Assembly: GCA_022072405.1 (NCBI GenBank)
Contig: JAJVHX010000011.1
Span: 62,001 to 126,000 of the forward strand
From: Phycisphaerae bacterium
GTDB taxonomy: Bacteria > Planctomycetota > Phycisphaerae > UBA1845 > CAIVHJ01
Length of the DNA: 64,000 nucleotides
Direction of reading: 5' to 3'
Part shown: in pieces, positions 53,242 to 61,084 of the stretch
Position numbering within the stretch: position 1 is the first letter of the stretch
Layout of the letters: each line of letters starts with the position of its first letter
Translations under genes and position numbers: made by a program
The notes under the pieces: generated by a model
Databases searched by the model: none
What the model saw: only the letters and a program-made list of their open reading frames with translations
Told to the model about the DNA's origin: nothing

Positions 53242-53289
53242 TGGCGTCTCTGTGGCACAGCCCCAAAACAGTACCATTCCGCGATCACT

Positions 53290-53317
53290 AATATAAATTC
53301 CGGTGACCACTGGTTAA
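53290..53317 (-). promoter_or_regulatory. Candidate promoter of tRNA-Gln
   Basis: On the minus strand, TTAACC (53312-53317) and TATATT (53290-53295) are spaced by 16 bases and lie about 49 bases upstream of the mature tRNA 5' end. Confidence 0.45.
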
Positions 53318-53370
53318 TGGCAGAAATATAGTTCGTGTGTGGCGACGCCTGTAGAAGGGTCGCGGCCACT

Positions 53371-53456
53371 TGGTTTGATACCGGAGCGTGAACTTCGGGC
53401 CGCGTAAGCCAAAGCCCAGCACCGCAGCAGGCGGTTGCTCCTTGGGTATCAAATCA
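53371..53456. repeat. Long-armed hairpin element D
   Basis: A 12-bp stem (one G-T pair) joins 53371-53382 (TGG-TTTGATACC) to 53445-53456 (GGTATCAAA-TCA). It is followed inward by GGAGC (53383-53387) pairing with GCTCC (53437-53441), and on the minus strand by a small CCGC/GCGG hairpin. No coding potential. It could be a second MITE-like family, a structured RNA or part of the 3' end of the metal-uptake transcript. It is not clearly homologous to elements A-C. Confidence 0.5.
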
Positions 53457-53577
53457 TCCACCGTTGAGCTGGAAACTCACCGACAGAACGAATATCGTAA
53501 GTCTTTATTCTAACAATGTCAATGGTAAGGTTTGGCTTGTTTCCACGCCGGTACAATGGCCTGCTCAAAAAGTCGGG

Positions 53578-54417
53578 TTATTTAATAGGCCTTGCCCCAG
53601 TAATTCTCTTAAAAAACGTCTGTTTCAATAAATAAACCAGGGAACAAAGAGCCAGAATTACTCCAAAGGAAGCGATCACAGCAGCTCCGGTGGGTAAATC
53701 CCATTGGGCACTGGCTGCCAGACCAATGATGCTGGCGAGCACACCACAACCCCAACCGGCGATGAGTCGCGAGCCAACACTTCTGAAGAAAATCATCGCA
53801 CATACTGCCGGAACCACCAGAAAACTGAATACCAGAAACACGCCGGCGATCTGTACTGAGCAGGTGACCACGATTCCGAAGGTGACGTAGAAAATAAAAT
53901 CCCACAGACGGATGTTGAGCCGTTGGGCATCCGCAGCGTCGCTCGAAATGGCAAAGAATTTTTTGCGCAGAAATATATGGACCAGGGCGACTGAGCTGTA
54001 AATCAGGAAAATACGCCATACTTCGGCCCAGTTTACAAATAACAGCCGACCTTCCAGCAGATTTTCAATCTCATCGCGATCGACGGCAATTTTGGAGAGG
54101 ATCAGAAAAGTCACGGCGTTACTGACGGCGTAGACGATACCGATGATGGCCTCCTGCGGAATGCGCCGGTCCTGAAACCGAGCCAGCGAAAAAACAGCGG
54201 CACCGAAAACCGTGAAACCGAGAGCACAAAAATAAGCCGGCAGAGAGTGGACTTCGTAACCGATGGCTGCTCCAATCGCGGCGCCCAAGGCGGCTACCTG
54301 GGCCAGCGAGAGATCGACAAAGATCACTCCGCGCATGACCACATGGATACCCAGATAGCAATGAATTCCCGTCAGTATCAGACACGCCACGAATGGAGCA
54401 GCCAATATTTCCAGCAC
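53578..54417 (-). CDS. znuB: ZnuB-like metal ABC transporter permease (ABC-3 family)
   Basis: A 279-residue integral membrane permease with about eight hydrophobic helices. The ABC-3 family pattern is seen in MRGVIFVDLSLAQVAALGAAIG and in the C-terminal LVFSFLVVPAVCAMIFF, and the cytoplasmic coupling loop lies near SSDAADAQRLNIRLWDF. Members import Zn2+, Mn2+ or Fe2+ together with a ZnuA-type binding protein and a ZnuC-type ATPase. The binding protein is encoded upstream, but no ATPase gene lies in the cluster. A small lipoprotein-like gene separates permease and binding protein. Metal specificity cannot be read from the sequence. Confidence 0.92.
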   Translation of the reverse strand: MLEILAAPFVACLILTGIHCYLGIHVVMRGVIFVDLSLAQVAALGAAIGAAIGYEVHSLPAYFCALGFTVFGAAVFSLARFQDRRIPQEAIIGIVYAVSNAVTFLILSKIAVDRDEIENLLEGRLLFVNWAEVWRIFLIYSSVALVHIFLRKKFFAISSDAADAQRLNIRLWDFIFYVTFGIVVTCSVQIAGVFLVFSFLVVPAVCAMIFFRSVGSRLIAGWGCGVLASIIGLAASAQWDLPTGAAVIASFGVILALCSLVYLLKQTFFKRITGARPIK

Positions 54418-54456
54418 CTGTTTTCTCCTTGCAGCAATTGATGCGGTGCCGCCTGG

Positions 54457-54672
54457 TTATTCTTCTTCGGCTCCCTCATCATCCCCATCCAGATTGAATT
54501 TGATGGTCAGCGCTTCAGCTACAATACTGCCAGCCGCCGCCGAGATACCATCCCGTAGGCCAGTGAGCAGATTAGCCCGGACGATGTCCTGGCACCCCGG
54601 CGTCTGGGCGAGCAGTGCTCCGCTGACTATCATCAATACAGTTCTTCGTGACTTTCTGATATGCTTTGGCAT
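54457..54672 (-). CDS. Tiny lipoprotein-like protein in the metal-uptake cluster
   Basis: A 71-residue protein (73 if the first ATG at 54678 is used) with a strong GGAGGA SD. A basic N-terminus and hydrophobic segment (TVLMIVSGALLAQTPGC) end in a cysteine at a lipobox-like but imperfect site. The mature part DIVRANLLTGLRDGISAAAGSIVAEALTIKF is amphipathic and is followed by an acidic tail (NLDGDDEGAEEE). I do not recognise a family. Its position between the znuA- and znuB-like genes suggests a part in the same system, perhaps at the membrane; the acidic tail might bind cations. Function is unknown. Confidence 0.65.
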   Translation of the reverse strand: MPKHIRKSRRTVLMIVSGALLAQTPGCQDIVRANLLTGLRDGISAAAGSIVAEALTIKFNLDGDDEGAEEE

Positions 54673-54700
54673 GGGCATTCTCCTCCGTAAAAATATTCCA

Positions 54701-55777
54701 TTATGATTGTGTCGTTGCGGTCATATCGGAAACGGCTTGCAGGCAGCTCTGTACAATATGATCCAGCATGGAGATGTAATCGGTAGCTTCGGGTTGCCCG
54801 CCTACCGAATTGGCTACTTCCACGATCTTCAGACCGGTCTTGTCCGCCACCCAATCGGCTGATTTGCGATTGTAAAATGGCTCCATCAATAGAAATTTTA
54901 TCTGCTGACCGTTGATCTGTTTGACCACTTCGGAGAGGTGCTGCGGGCCGGGTTCGATCCCTGGCTTGGGTTCCAGTTCCATCACGACCTCCAGTCCAAA
55001 GCGGTTGACGAAGTAACTCCAACTGCGATGGTAGGTGAGAATCCGGGTGCCGTGCAGCGTTTTCATGGCTCCCCACCAACCACCCACAATCGCCGCTCCG
55101 CCATGCTCCTGTACGAAAGTATCGAGCTGGTTCTTCAGCAGCAGAACCCACAACTTGGCGCCGACTTCATCATCATTCGGGAAAGCCTCGTCAGCGGCGG
55201 CGAGAATTTGAGGACCGAACATGGCCTCATCCAGACGATGCAGAAATTCTTTTAACCGTTGGGAGTAATAGTCCGCATGCGCGGTATCGAGTTGAGATAA
55301 CCGCGCCGCGATATTCTTGGCCATGACCCGCCCGTTCAGGGGATCCAGCCAATAGTGCGGATTACCCAGGGGATGAATGTCACCCAGAGATCGATCGATT
55401 TTTCCGGTAGGGACTTCCAGCTTCAGCACCCCCTCCGAAGCATCCAGGTGTCCTGGTGTACCCACACGGATTAAGGGGTTGTGCGATCCATCCAGAACCA
55501 GTTGTTCATAACCGATTTCGAGTTCCAGACCGATCCGAACCCACAGGTCGGCATTTTTAGCCAGGATCATGCAGCTCGGCTTGGCATCGATGAAGTGCGG
55601 ATCCTCCCGGCCGGTCCCCAGTGATTTGACTTCAACGTAATCACCACCCACCGCCTCAACCAGCGAACGAAGATCGCTGGTGGTGGTGACTACATGAAGT
55701 TTGTCTTCCGCGCCCGCCGCGGTTGCGGGCAGCAGGGTCAGACTGATCAGCCCAGCAAACCAGCTTAAATATTTCAT
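54701..55777 (-). CDS. znuA: ZnuA-like periplasmic metal-binding protein (cluster A-I)
   Basis: Substrate-binding protein of 358 residues with a cleavable signal peptide (MKYLSWFAGLISLTLLPATAAGA). Expected metal ligands are His in GREDPHFIDAKPS, His in GNPHYWLDPLNG, His in LTYHRSWSYF and Glu in LLMEPFYNRKSA. The domain-linking helix lies in between. It lacks the long His/Asp-rich loop found in many zinc-specific ZnuA proteins, so manganese or another divalent metal is possible. It is preceded by a porin gene (12 bases) and followed by the tiny lipoprotein and the permease, all one strand. Confidence 0.92.
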   Translation of the reverse strand: MKYLSWFAGLISLTLLPATAAGAEDKLHVVTTTSDLRSLVEAVGGDYVEVKSLGTGREDPHFIDAKPSCMILAKNADLWVRIGLELEIGYEQLVLDGSHNPLIRVGTPGHLDASEGVLKLEVPTGKIDRSLGDIHPLGNPHYWLDPLNGRVMAKNIAARLSQLDTAHADYYSQRLKEFLHRLDEAMFGPQILAAADEAFPNDDEVGAKLWVLLLKNQLDTFVQEHGGAAIVGGWWGAMKTLHGTRILTYHRSWSYFVNRFGLEVVMELEPKPGIEPGPQHLSEVVKQINGQQIKFLLMEPFYNRKSADWVADKTGLKIVEVANSVGGQPEATDYISMLDHIVQSCLQAVSDMTATTQS

Positions 55778-55788
55778 GATTTTTTCTC

Positions 55789-57231
55789 CTAATAACGATG
55801 GGCCGGATGAGCGCCCAGGGTCCAGTTCAACTGCAGCATGACCTGATGTTCATCCTGACCGCCGTTCGATTCAAAATTCCGATCGGTGTAAATATACGCC
55901 AACCGCCAGAATACAAATTCCGACTGCAGAAAAGTCAGATAACTTGAAATAGCGCTTTCATGCCGATCCGAATTATTCGGCAACTGCGTATTGTCATAGC
56001 GCAGACCGAATTTCCACTGCCGTTCGAACTGGTATTCAGCGGCGCTGTACAGGCCCCAGGCGTCCTCATCATTAAAATCCTGGTCAGCCTGGGAAAAGAG
56101 TAATTCGTTCTGCCAGAGGAATGATCGATACAGTCCGGCATCCTTGGGCTTCCAGCGATAGGTAAGATCGATACCCTCCACCGTCGAACGATGACCGCCG
56201 TGGCCATGATCATTGGGTGCGGTGGCGACACTTCCACCCAGTTCCAGCGTGGAAGTCGGTGAAAGATCGTAAAAACTTTTCAACCGCAGCAGGTGCATGA
56301 GGTCATCCGATTCCTCGCCCGCGAACAGGGTATCGTTGTCATTGTTGGATACCTCATAGAGGAGCGTGAGATACTGCTCCCAGGGATTGGGAACCAGCCA
56401 ACTGATCTCGGCTCCGGTGCCGAACAAGCCCTCGCCACCGAAAAATCGGCGAATGACGTTGGGGTATTCCGTCCACGGCAGGGCGTGGAGATGGATCGGA
56501 TTGGACTTGCCGAATTCCGCCCGGAATTTACCCGCCCGGGCCTGCAGATCGAAGGGCAGGGTCACAAACGTCAGGTAAGCTTCCTCCAGGTCCACTTCCC
56601 ATTCGTCATGGGTATTTTCATGGCCAATGGCAACGATGACATCCGCACGCGTGTAGGGATCAACGGCTCCGGAATAACCCAGTTCCAGTTCGCGAAAGAG
56701 AAAGCCATCATCACTTTCACCACCTTCGTGGTTGGAATACATGCCGCGCATGTCCAGGTTCAAACTGAGATCCGGATTGAATGACTGGATCGCGCCCTGC
56801 AGAGTGCTCAAGGCTCCGGATAGGCCGCCCTCCGAACCGGTTGATGAGGCGGAAGTGGATCCGCCGGCCATCATCGCGTCCAGATCATCCTCGCTGCCCC
56901 CCGATTCCTGCGTGGTGGTGTGCAACGAAAATAGGCCCGTTTGTGTCGAAATCTGTTTCTTCAGTTCTGCAATTTCTTCCGCCCGCTGCTGCTGCATCGT
57001 GGACTGAGCCTGTTGATGATCCGTGACTTCCTGAAGTTTCTGGACCAGCTCATTGATTTTTTTCTGATCTTCCTGATGGGTTTTTTCCAACTCGTCCAAA
57101 CGTTTTTTCATCGCCCGAATTTCTTCGAATAATTCGACATCCGTCGGTTGGGAATCCTGGGCCCATAGACCATCCACAAAAGCTAAATTAACGATGAGCA
57201 GCGCGCAGGCGATTAGCCTGTGCTTCATCAT
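55789..57231 (-). CDS. Outer-membrane porin with N-terminal coiled coil
   Basis: A 480-residue exported protein with a signal peptide (MMKHRLIACALLIVNLAFVDGLWA). A coiled coil (about residues 30-95; LFEEIRAMKKRLDELEKTHQEDQKKINELVQKL) could form a periplasmic stalk or cell-wall tether. A Gly/Ser-rich linker precedes a beta-barrel domain (about 150-480) of alternating strands, ending ...LNWTLGAHPAHRY with an aromatic residue. The barrel has the look of phosphate-selective or general porins, and His-rich loops (GHENTHDEWE, NDHGHGGHRS) hint at metal binding. Directly upstream of the ZnuA-like gene, it probably admits metal ions through the outer membrane for that system. The transport role is inference from context. 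Confidence 0.8.
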   Translation of the reverse strand: MMKHRLIACALLIVNLAFVDGLWAQDSQPTDVELFEEIRAMKKRLDELEKTHQEDQKKINELVQKLQEVTDHQQAQSTMQQQRAEEIAELKKQISTQTGLFSLHTTTQESGGSEDDLDAMMAGGSTSASSTGSEGGLSGALSTLQGAIQSFNPDLSLNLDMRGMYSNHEGGESDDGFLFRELELGYSGAVDPYTRADVIVAIGHENTHDEWEVDLEEAYLTFVTLPFDLQARAGKFRAEFGKSNPIHLHALPWTEYPNVIRRFFGGEGLFGTGAEISWLVPNPWEQYLTLLYEVSNNDNDTLFAGEESDDLMHLLRLKSFYDLSPTSTLELGGSVATAPNDHGHGGHRSTVEGIDLTYRWKPKDAGLYRSFLWQNELLFSQADQDFNDEDAWGLYSAAEYQFERQWKFGLRYDNTQLPNNSDRHESAISSYLTFLQSEFVFWRLAYIYTDRNFESNGGQDEHQVMLQLNWTLGAHPAHRY

Positions 57232-57279
57232 GTTTCTCCATTCGGTAGAAATTATGACCGGAAAGTCGCTAATTATTTG

Positions 57280-57669
57280 CTACGCTGCGCTGGGGGATGG
57301 AGAGGGAGGCCCGCGAATGCACTGCGCCAGGACGGGCAGTCCATTATAAGGCCGACCAAGTTCGACCGGCTGGATGACGGTCTGAGTTGTAGTCGGAATA
57401 CCGTGTATTACGGAGAGAATGGCTTCGGGCGTAGATGAAGCCAATTGACAGAGTACACAATGGTGATCGGTATTCGGCGGCAGGTGATTGTGGGAGGGGA
57501 TATGACATGGCCCGGCACAGACCATCTCCGTTTCAGCAGGTTTATCTGCCGAGCTGTGTATTAATGATTCGGGTGAATGAGCATGGGTGTGTAATAACGG
57601 CGCCAGCAGCGCAAAACCGTAGTACAGCTGCATCATGCAGCTAAGATTTTGTTGCATTCTATTAGGCAT
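57280..57669 (-). CDS. His/Cys-rich small exported protein, putative metal binder
   Basis: A 129-residue protein with a hydrophobic N-terminal segment (MMQLYYGFALLAPLLHTHAHS), probably a signal or anchor. The middle is dense in His and Cys: HTHAHS, VCAGPCHIPSHNHLPPNTDHHCVLCQLAS. The CAGPCH and DHHCVLC pairs resemble metal sites in DUF2946/CopL-like proteins that bind copper or zinc in the periplasm. The C-terminus is Pro/Ser-rich. It is the first gene of the leftward metal-uptake cluster, 49 bases before the porin, so a metallochaperone or sensing role is likely. Start may be 57669 or 57657. Confidence 0.7.
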   Translation of the reverse strand: MPNRMQQNLSCMMQLYYGFALLAPLLHTHAHSPESLIHSSADKPAETEMVCAGPCHIPSHNHLPPNTDHHCVLCQLASSTPEAILSVIHGIPTTTQTVIQPVELGRPYNGLPVLAQCIRGPPSPSPSAA

Positions 57670-57724
57670 CTAACCCGGCCTGTTTTAAGAGATAATTGAG
57701 GTTTGACACCTTGCTTGAATGCAC

Positions 57725-57766
57725 AAGTTATCACTCTACCGATGAGGGGTCAAGGGTGACCACCCT
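57725..57766 (-). promoter_or_regulatory. Candidate promoter and operator of the metal-uptake cluster
   Basis: On the minus strand, TTGACC (57748-57753) and TAACTT (57725-57730) are spaced by 17 bases. A perfect 14-base inverted repeat AGGGTG-AC-CACCCT (57753-57766) abuts the -35. It could bind a regulator, but it does not resemble the A+T-rich Zur or Fur boxes known from proteobacteria. Confidence 0.4.
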
Positions 57767-57828
57767 GATGTGGTTGACAACTCGGAAGTGTCTATCTGGT
57801 TTAGTGCGCTGCATTGATGCGCTGGAAT

Positions 57829-58344
57829 TTATTTCTTCTTGGGCGGTGATTTCGTTTCCGGGCTGCTGCTGTCATCCAGATCATCCATGACGAAATCGAG
57901 GCTGCTGCCGTCCGGGACCAGGTCCAGTTCGTCCAATTCCATTTCGGTATCTTCATCGGAACTGGCTTTGACGACGGGGGCGGTACCGGCTTCGCTGCCG
58001 AAAGCGGATCGGGCTTTGACGCGGGTTTTGACAGGTTTGATGTCCTTGGGCTGGCCGTCAATCTGCACGGTAAAAACCACCGGGCCGATGACCAGAAAAT
58101 CACCGGCACTCAGATCCGTCTTCTTGATTCGTTTATTATTCACGAAAATGCCGTTAGCGCTGCCCAGATCGTTGATATGCACACCGTGTCGATCCACCTT
58201 GATTTCGGCGTGTCGACGGGACACTTCCGGCAGCGGGATGCGGATATCGCAATCTTCCTGCCGGCCAACAATTGTGGATTCATTAGGAAGTCTGAAGCTC
58301 TTACGGACGCCATCCTCACGAAACATGATAAATTGAACATCCAT
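57829..58344 (-). CDS. FHA-domain protein
   Basis: A 171-residue protein whose N-terminal 100 residues are a forkhead-associated domain. Phosphothreonine-binding motifs are VGRQEDCDIRIPL, VSRRHAEIKVDR and NDLGSANGIFVNNKRI, with the Arg, Ser and Asn of the binding site all present. The C-terminal 70 residues are acidic and low in complexity (DEDTEMELDELDLVPDGSSLDFVMDDLDDSSS) and end in a basic KKK. FHA proteins read Ser/Thr kinase signals; planctomycetes have many such kinases, but none is adjacent. The target is unknown. Confidence 0.9.
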   Translation of the reverse strand: MDVQFIMFREDGVRKSFRLPNESTIVGRQEDCDIRIPLPEVSRRHAEIKVDRHGVHINDLGSANGIFVNNKRIKKTDLSAGDFLVIGPVVFTVQIDGQPKDIKPVKTRVKARSAFGSEAGTAPVVKASSDEDTEMELDELDLVPDGSSLDFVMDDLDDSSSPETKSPPKKK

Positions 58345-58446
58345 GGCTGGTCCTCATCAATGCGGGCTGTGATCGTTGATTGATGCGCTTCGATTCGTGG
58401 CTCGGAGGCGGTAAAAAATATGCATAAACCGCTGTGAGCCATCCCT

Positions 58447-58476
58447 ATTGTAGTCGAAGGGCTTGATGAGGGTCAA
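58447..58476 (-). promoter_or_regulatory. Candidate promoter of the FHA gene
   Basis: On the minus strand, TTGACC (58471-58476) and TACAAT (58447-58452) are spaced by 18 bases, giving a leader of about 95 bases. Confidence 0.5.
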
Positions 58477-58595
58477 TCGTTTCTTAACGGTTATCCCTGA
58501 TTAACTGCCCGACGGGAGTGCAATTGCTAAGCCCTGAACCGCCGCCAAGTTGGGGACTTGCTTTTAGACGGTTCGCACTGCAAGCTGAAGGGTAG

Positions 58596-60509
58596 ATGTG
58601 TGGAATAGGCGGCATTATCAATCTGCGGAGCGGGCCGGTCGAGACGGCTCGGCTGGAGGCGCTCTGCGCCCATCTGGCCCATCGTGGTCCGGACGATCGC
58701 GGCGTATGGCAGTCGACCGGTTCCGATTTGGCGATTGGCTTGGCGCACACCCGTCTGGCGGTGATCGATCCGCATCCCGCTGGCCATCAGCCGATGGTGG
58801 ATGCAACCGGTCGATATGCACTGATTTTTAACGGCATCATTTATAACTACCCGGAGTTGCGTGAAGAATTGTTGGCCCGGGGTTATGTGTTGCGCTCGCA
58901 GACCGATACCGAAGTGCTGCTGCTGGGATTATCCTGCTGGGGAACAGAGCTGCTGGAACGGCTGAGTGGTATGTGGGCATTTTGCTTTTATGATGCTCGT
59001 GAACAGCAGGGCTGGTTATGCCGCGATCGTTTCGGCATCAAACCATTGCTTTACTCACAGCAGGAACAGGAACTTGTTTTTGCCAGCGAGATGCAAGCCC
59101 TCCGCCGCGTTTCCACCGCCGCCCGGCCGATCAACGAAGACGCACTCCGCCAATATCTGCATTACGGCTATATTTCCGCTCCACAGACCATCTATCAGCA
59201 CTATCACAAATTGCCGCCGGGACATCTGCTGCGTTTTGATCGCCACGGTTTTCACAGACCGGAGCGTTACTATCATCTGAAAGTGGCTGAAGGTGTTGAA
59301 CGGTTGAGTTATTCGGATGCAACCCAGGAACTGCGCCGGCGCGTCGCTGCCGCCGTCCGGCGGCGAACCAGAGCGGATGTGCCGCTGGGGGCCTTTTTGT
59401 CCGGGGGTGTGGATTCCACGATTATCGTCGGCCATCTGGCAGAACAGGCGGATACGACCCCCAAAACATTTTCGATCGGATTTGCCGACCAGCCGCGCTA
59501 TGACGAGACTGCCTTCGCCCGACTGGTCGCCGAACGACTCGGCAGTCATCACCAGGAATTTCGCCTGACCTATCGTGACGTACTCGACCATCTGCCCCAG
59601 ATGTTGGATCATCTGGGCGAACCCTTCGCCGATGCATCACTGATTCCAACATCGCTGGTCAGTCGCATGACACGACGACAGGTGACTGTGGCTTTATCCG
59701 GCGACGGGGGTGACGAGCTGTTCGGTGGTTATCACCGCTACCGGGCTCATTTTTACTGGCAGCGTTATCACCGTTATCCGGCCTGGCTGCGCCATGGAAT
59801 TGTCGAACGCGGGCTGCTCCGGCTGCCCACCAGCAAACGCAGCCTGCTGGGGGATCGGGTGCGTCAACTGCGTAAGCTGCTGCGCAGTGACGCTACGGAT
59901 CCGCGGCTGCGCCATCAAGCCTGGTCCAGTATCATGTCGTCAGAGGCGGAGGAACTGTTGGAGCTGCCTCCGCCGGCAGCAGACCTGATCCCGATTGATG
60001 AACATTATGAGCAGTTGCTGGGCAGCGAATTATGGCAGCGCTGGCGCGATGATCCATTGAATCAGATCATGCTGCTGGATATACATGACCAACTGCCCAA
60101 TGACATGCTGAACAAGGTGGACCTGGCCAGCATGGCCCACAATCTTGAAGTGCGCGTGCCGTTACTCGATCCGGAGGTGGTCGAATTCGCCGCCGCACTG
60201 CCTTCTGCCTGGAAGCTCACTGCGGAACAATCCAAGCGGATACTGGTCGATGCCCACCGCGATCTGCTCCCACCGGAAGTGATTCGCCGGCGGAAAATGG
60301 GTTTTGAACTGCCGATCGGTGAATTTCTGCGAAAGGAATGGCGCGACCTGTTCATGGAGGTGGTATCACCGGCGGCGCTCGCTGCTTTTCCGATGATTTC
60401 CATCAATGCCGTGCAAACCTTGTATAAACAGCATGAACAGCAGCAGGGCGAACACGCCGACCTGCTCTATGCCCTGCTGGTGCTCTGCTGGTGGAGCCGT
60501 CGAACATGA
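58596..60509 (+). CDS. asnB: Glutamine-hydrolysing asparagine synthase
   Basis: A 637-residue AsnB. The class II glutamine amidotransferase domain starts MCGIGGII (nucleophile Cys2) and has LAHRGPDDRG and FNGIIYNYPELREEL. The ATP-pyrophosphatase synthetase domain follows, with the PP-loop FLSGGVDSTI, IGFADQPRYDET, LSGDGGDELFGGYHRY and the C-terminal HNLEVRVPLLDPEVVEFA and KMGFELPIG. In some planctomycetes such paralogues act in surface-polysaccharide or lasso-type modification rather than asparagine supply, but no such genes are adjacent. GAAGGG supplies the SD. The GNAT gene starts within its stop codon. Confidence 0.93.
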   Translation: MCGIGGIINLRSGPVETARLEALCAHLAHRGPDDRGVWQSTGSDLAIGLAHTRLAVIDPHPAGHQPMVDATGRYALIFNGIIYNYPELREELLARGYVLRSQTDTEVLLLGLSCWGTELLERLSGMWAFCFYDAREQQGWLCRDRFGIKPLLYSQQEQELVFASEMQALRRVSTAARPINEDALRQYLHYGYISAPQTIYQHYHKLPPGHLLRFDRHGFHRPERYYHLKVAEGVERLSYSDATQELRRRVAAAVRRRTRADVPLGAFLSGGVDSTIIVGHLAEQADTTPKTFSIGFADQPRYDETAFARLVAERLGSHHQEFRLTYRDVLDHLPQMLDHLGEPFADASLIPTSLVSRMTRRQVTVALSGDGGDELFGGYHRYRAHFYWQRYHRYPAWLRHGIVERGLLRLPTSKRSLLGDRVRQLRKLLRSDATDPRLRHQAWSSIMSSEAEELLELPPPAADLIPIDEHYEQLLGSELWQRWRDDPLNQIMLLDIHDQLPNDMLNKVDLASMAHNLEVRVPLLDPEVVEFAAALPSAWKLTAEQSKRILVDAHRDLLPPEVIRRRKMGFELPIGEFLRKEWRDLFMEVVSPAALAAFPMISINAVQTLYKQHEQQQGEHADLLYALLVLCWWSRRT

Positions 60510-61000
60510 ATTCAAAATCAGTATCAATCGTGATTCGCCCGGCGGCCAGCCGCGATCTGGAAATTGTTGTTCGCTTTAATCTGGCGTTGGCCTGGGAATC
60601 AGAGCAGGTGCGGCTCGATGCGGAAGTGGTACATCGTGGTGTGGAACTCGCGCTGGCAGATGCGTCCCGGGCCAGTTACTGGTTGGCCGAGCTTGATGAA
60701 GCTGTCGTCGGGCAACTCATGATTACCCGCGAGTGGAGTGATTGGCGAGCGGGATACTTCTGGTGGATTCAGAGCGTTTATGTTCTGCCCGATTACCGCC
60801 GCCGGGGGGTATTCCGCGCACTGTATCAGCATGTGGAAGAAATTGCCCGACAGCAGCAGGAAGTTTGCGGATTGCGACTCTATGTCGAACACGAGAATCA
60901 TACCGCCATGCACACCTACACGGCCTTAGGGATGCAACCCAGCGGCCATCTGCTGTATGAAGTCGATTGGCGTCGATCTGCCCAGATTCGCACTCACTAA
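60506..61000 (+). CDS. GNAT-family N-acetyltransferase
   Basis: A 164-residue acetyltransferase using acetyl-CoA. The opening strand VIRPAASRDLEIVVRFNLALAWESEQ is family-typical, and the acetyl-CoA loop is VYVLPDYRRRGVFRALYQHVEEIA (the Q/R-x-x-G-x-G/A motif A variant RRRGVFRAL). The last motif, YVEHENHTAMHTYTALGMQ, is motif B. Its ATG overlaps the asnB stop codon (ATGA), so the two are translationally coupled and may act on a common pathway. Substrate unknown. Confidence 0.9.
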   Translation: MNSKSVSIVIRPAASRDLEIVVRFNLALAWESEQVRLDAEVVHRGVELALADASRASYWLAELDEAVVGQLMITREWSDWRAGYFWWIQSVYVLPDYRRRGVFRALYQHVEEIARQQQEVCGLRLYVEHENHTAMHTYTALGMQPSGHLLYEVDWRRSAQIRTH

Positions 61001-61084
61001 CCATTATCCATAAGACATTATCGGACGCTGATTGTTGTCCAAGTTTGATGGGCCACGTGCATCACTTTCGCCGATGGCCCTTAT

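Larger units (their letters stand above)
53242..53577. other. Gene-free region between tRNA-Gln and the ZnuB-like gene
   Basis: No gene is supported. It holds the tRNA-Gln promoter (53290-53317) and a long imperfect hairpin (53371-53456). The remainder shows nothing I can name. Confidence 0.5.

Noticed and set aside
53371..53456. Hairpin D as a fourth copy of element A
   Set aside because: Its end sequence runs in the opposite sense (TTTGATACC outward) and the interior block is not shared.
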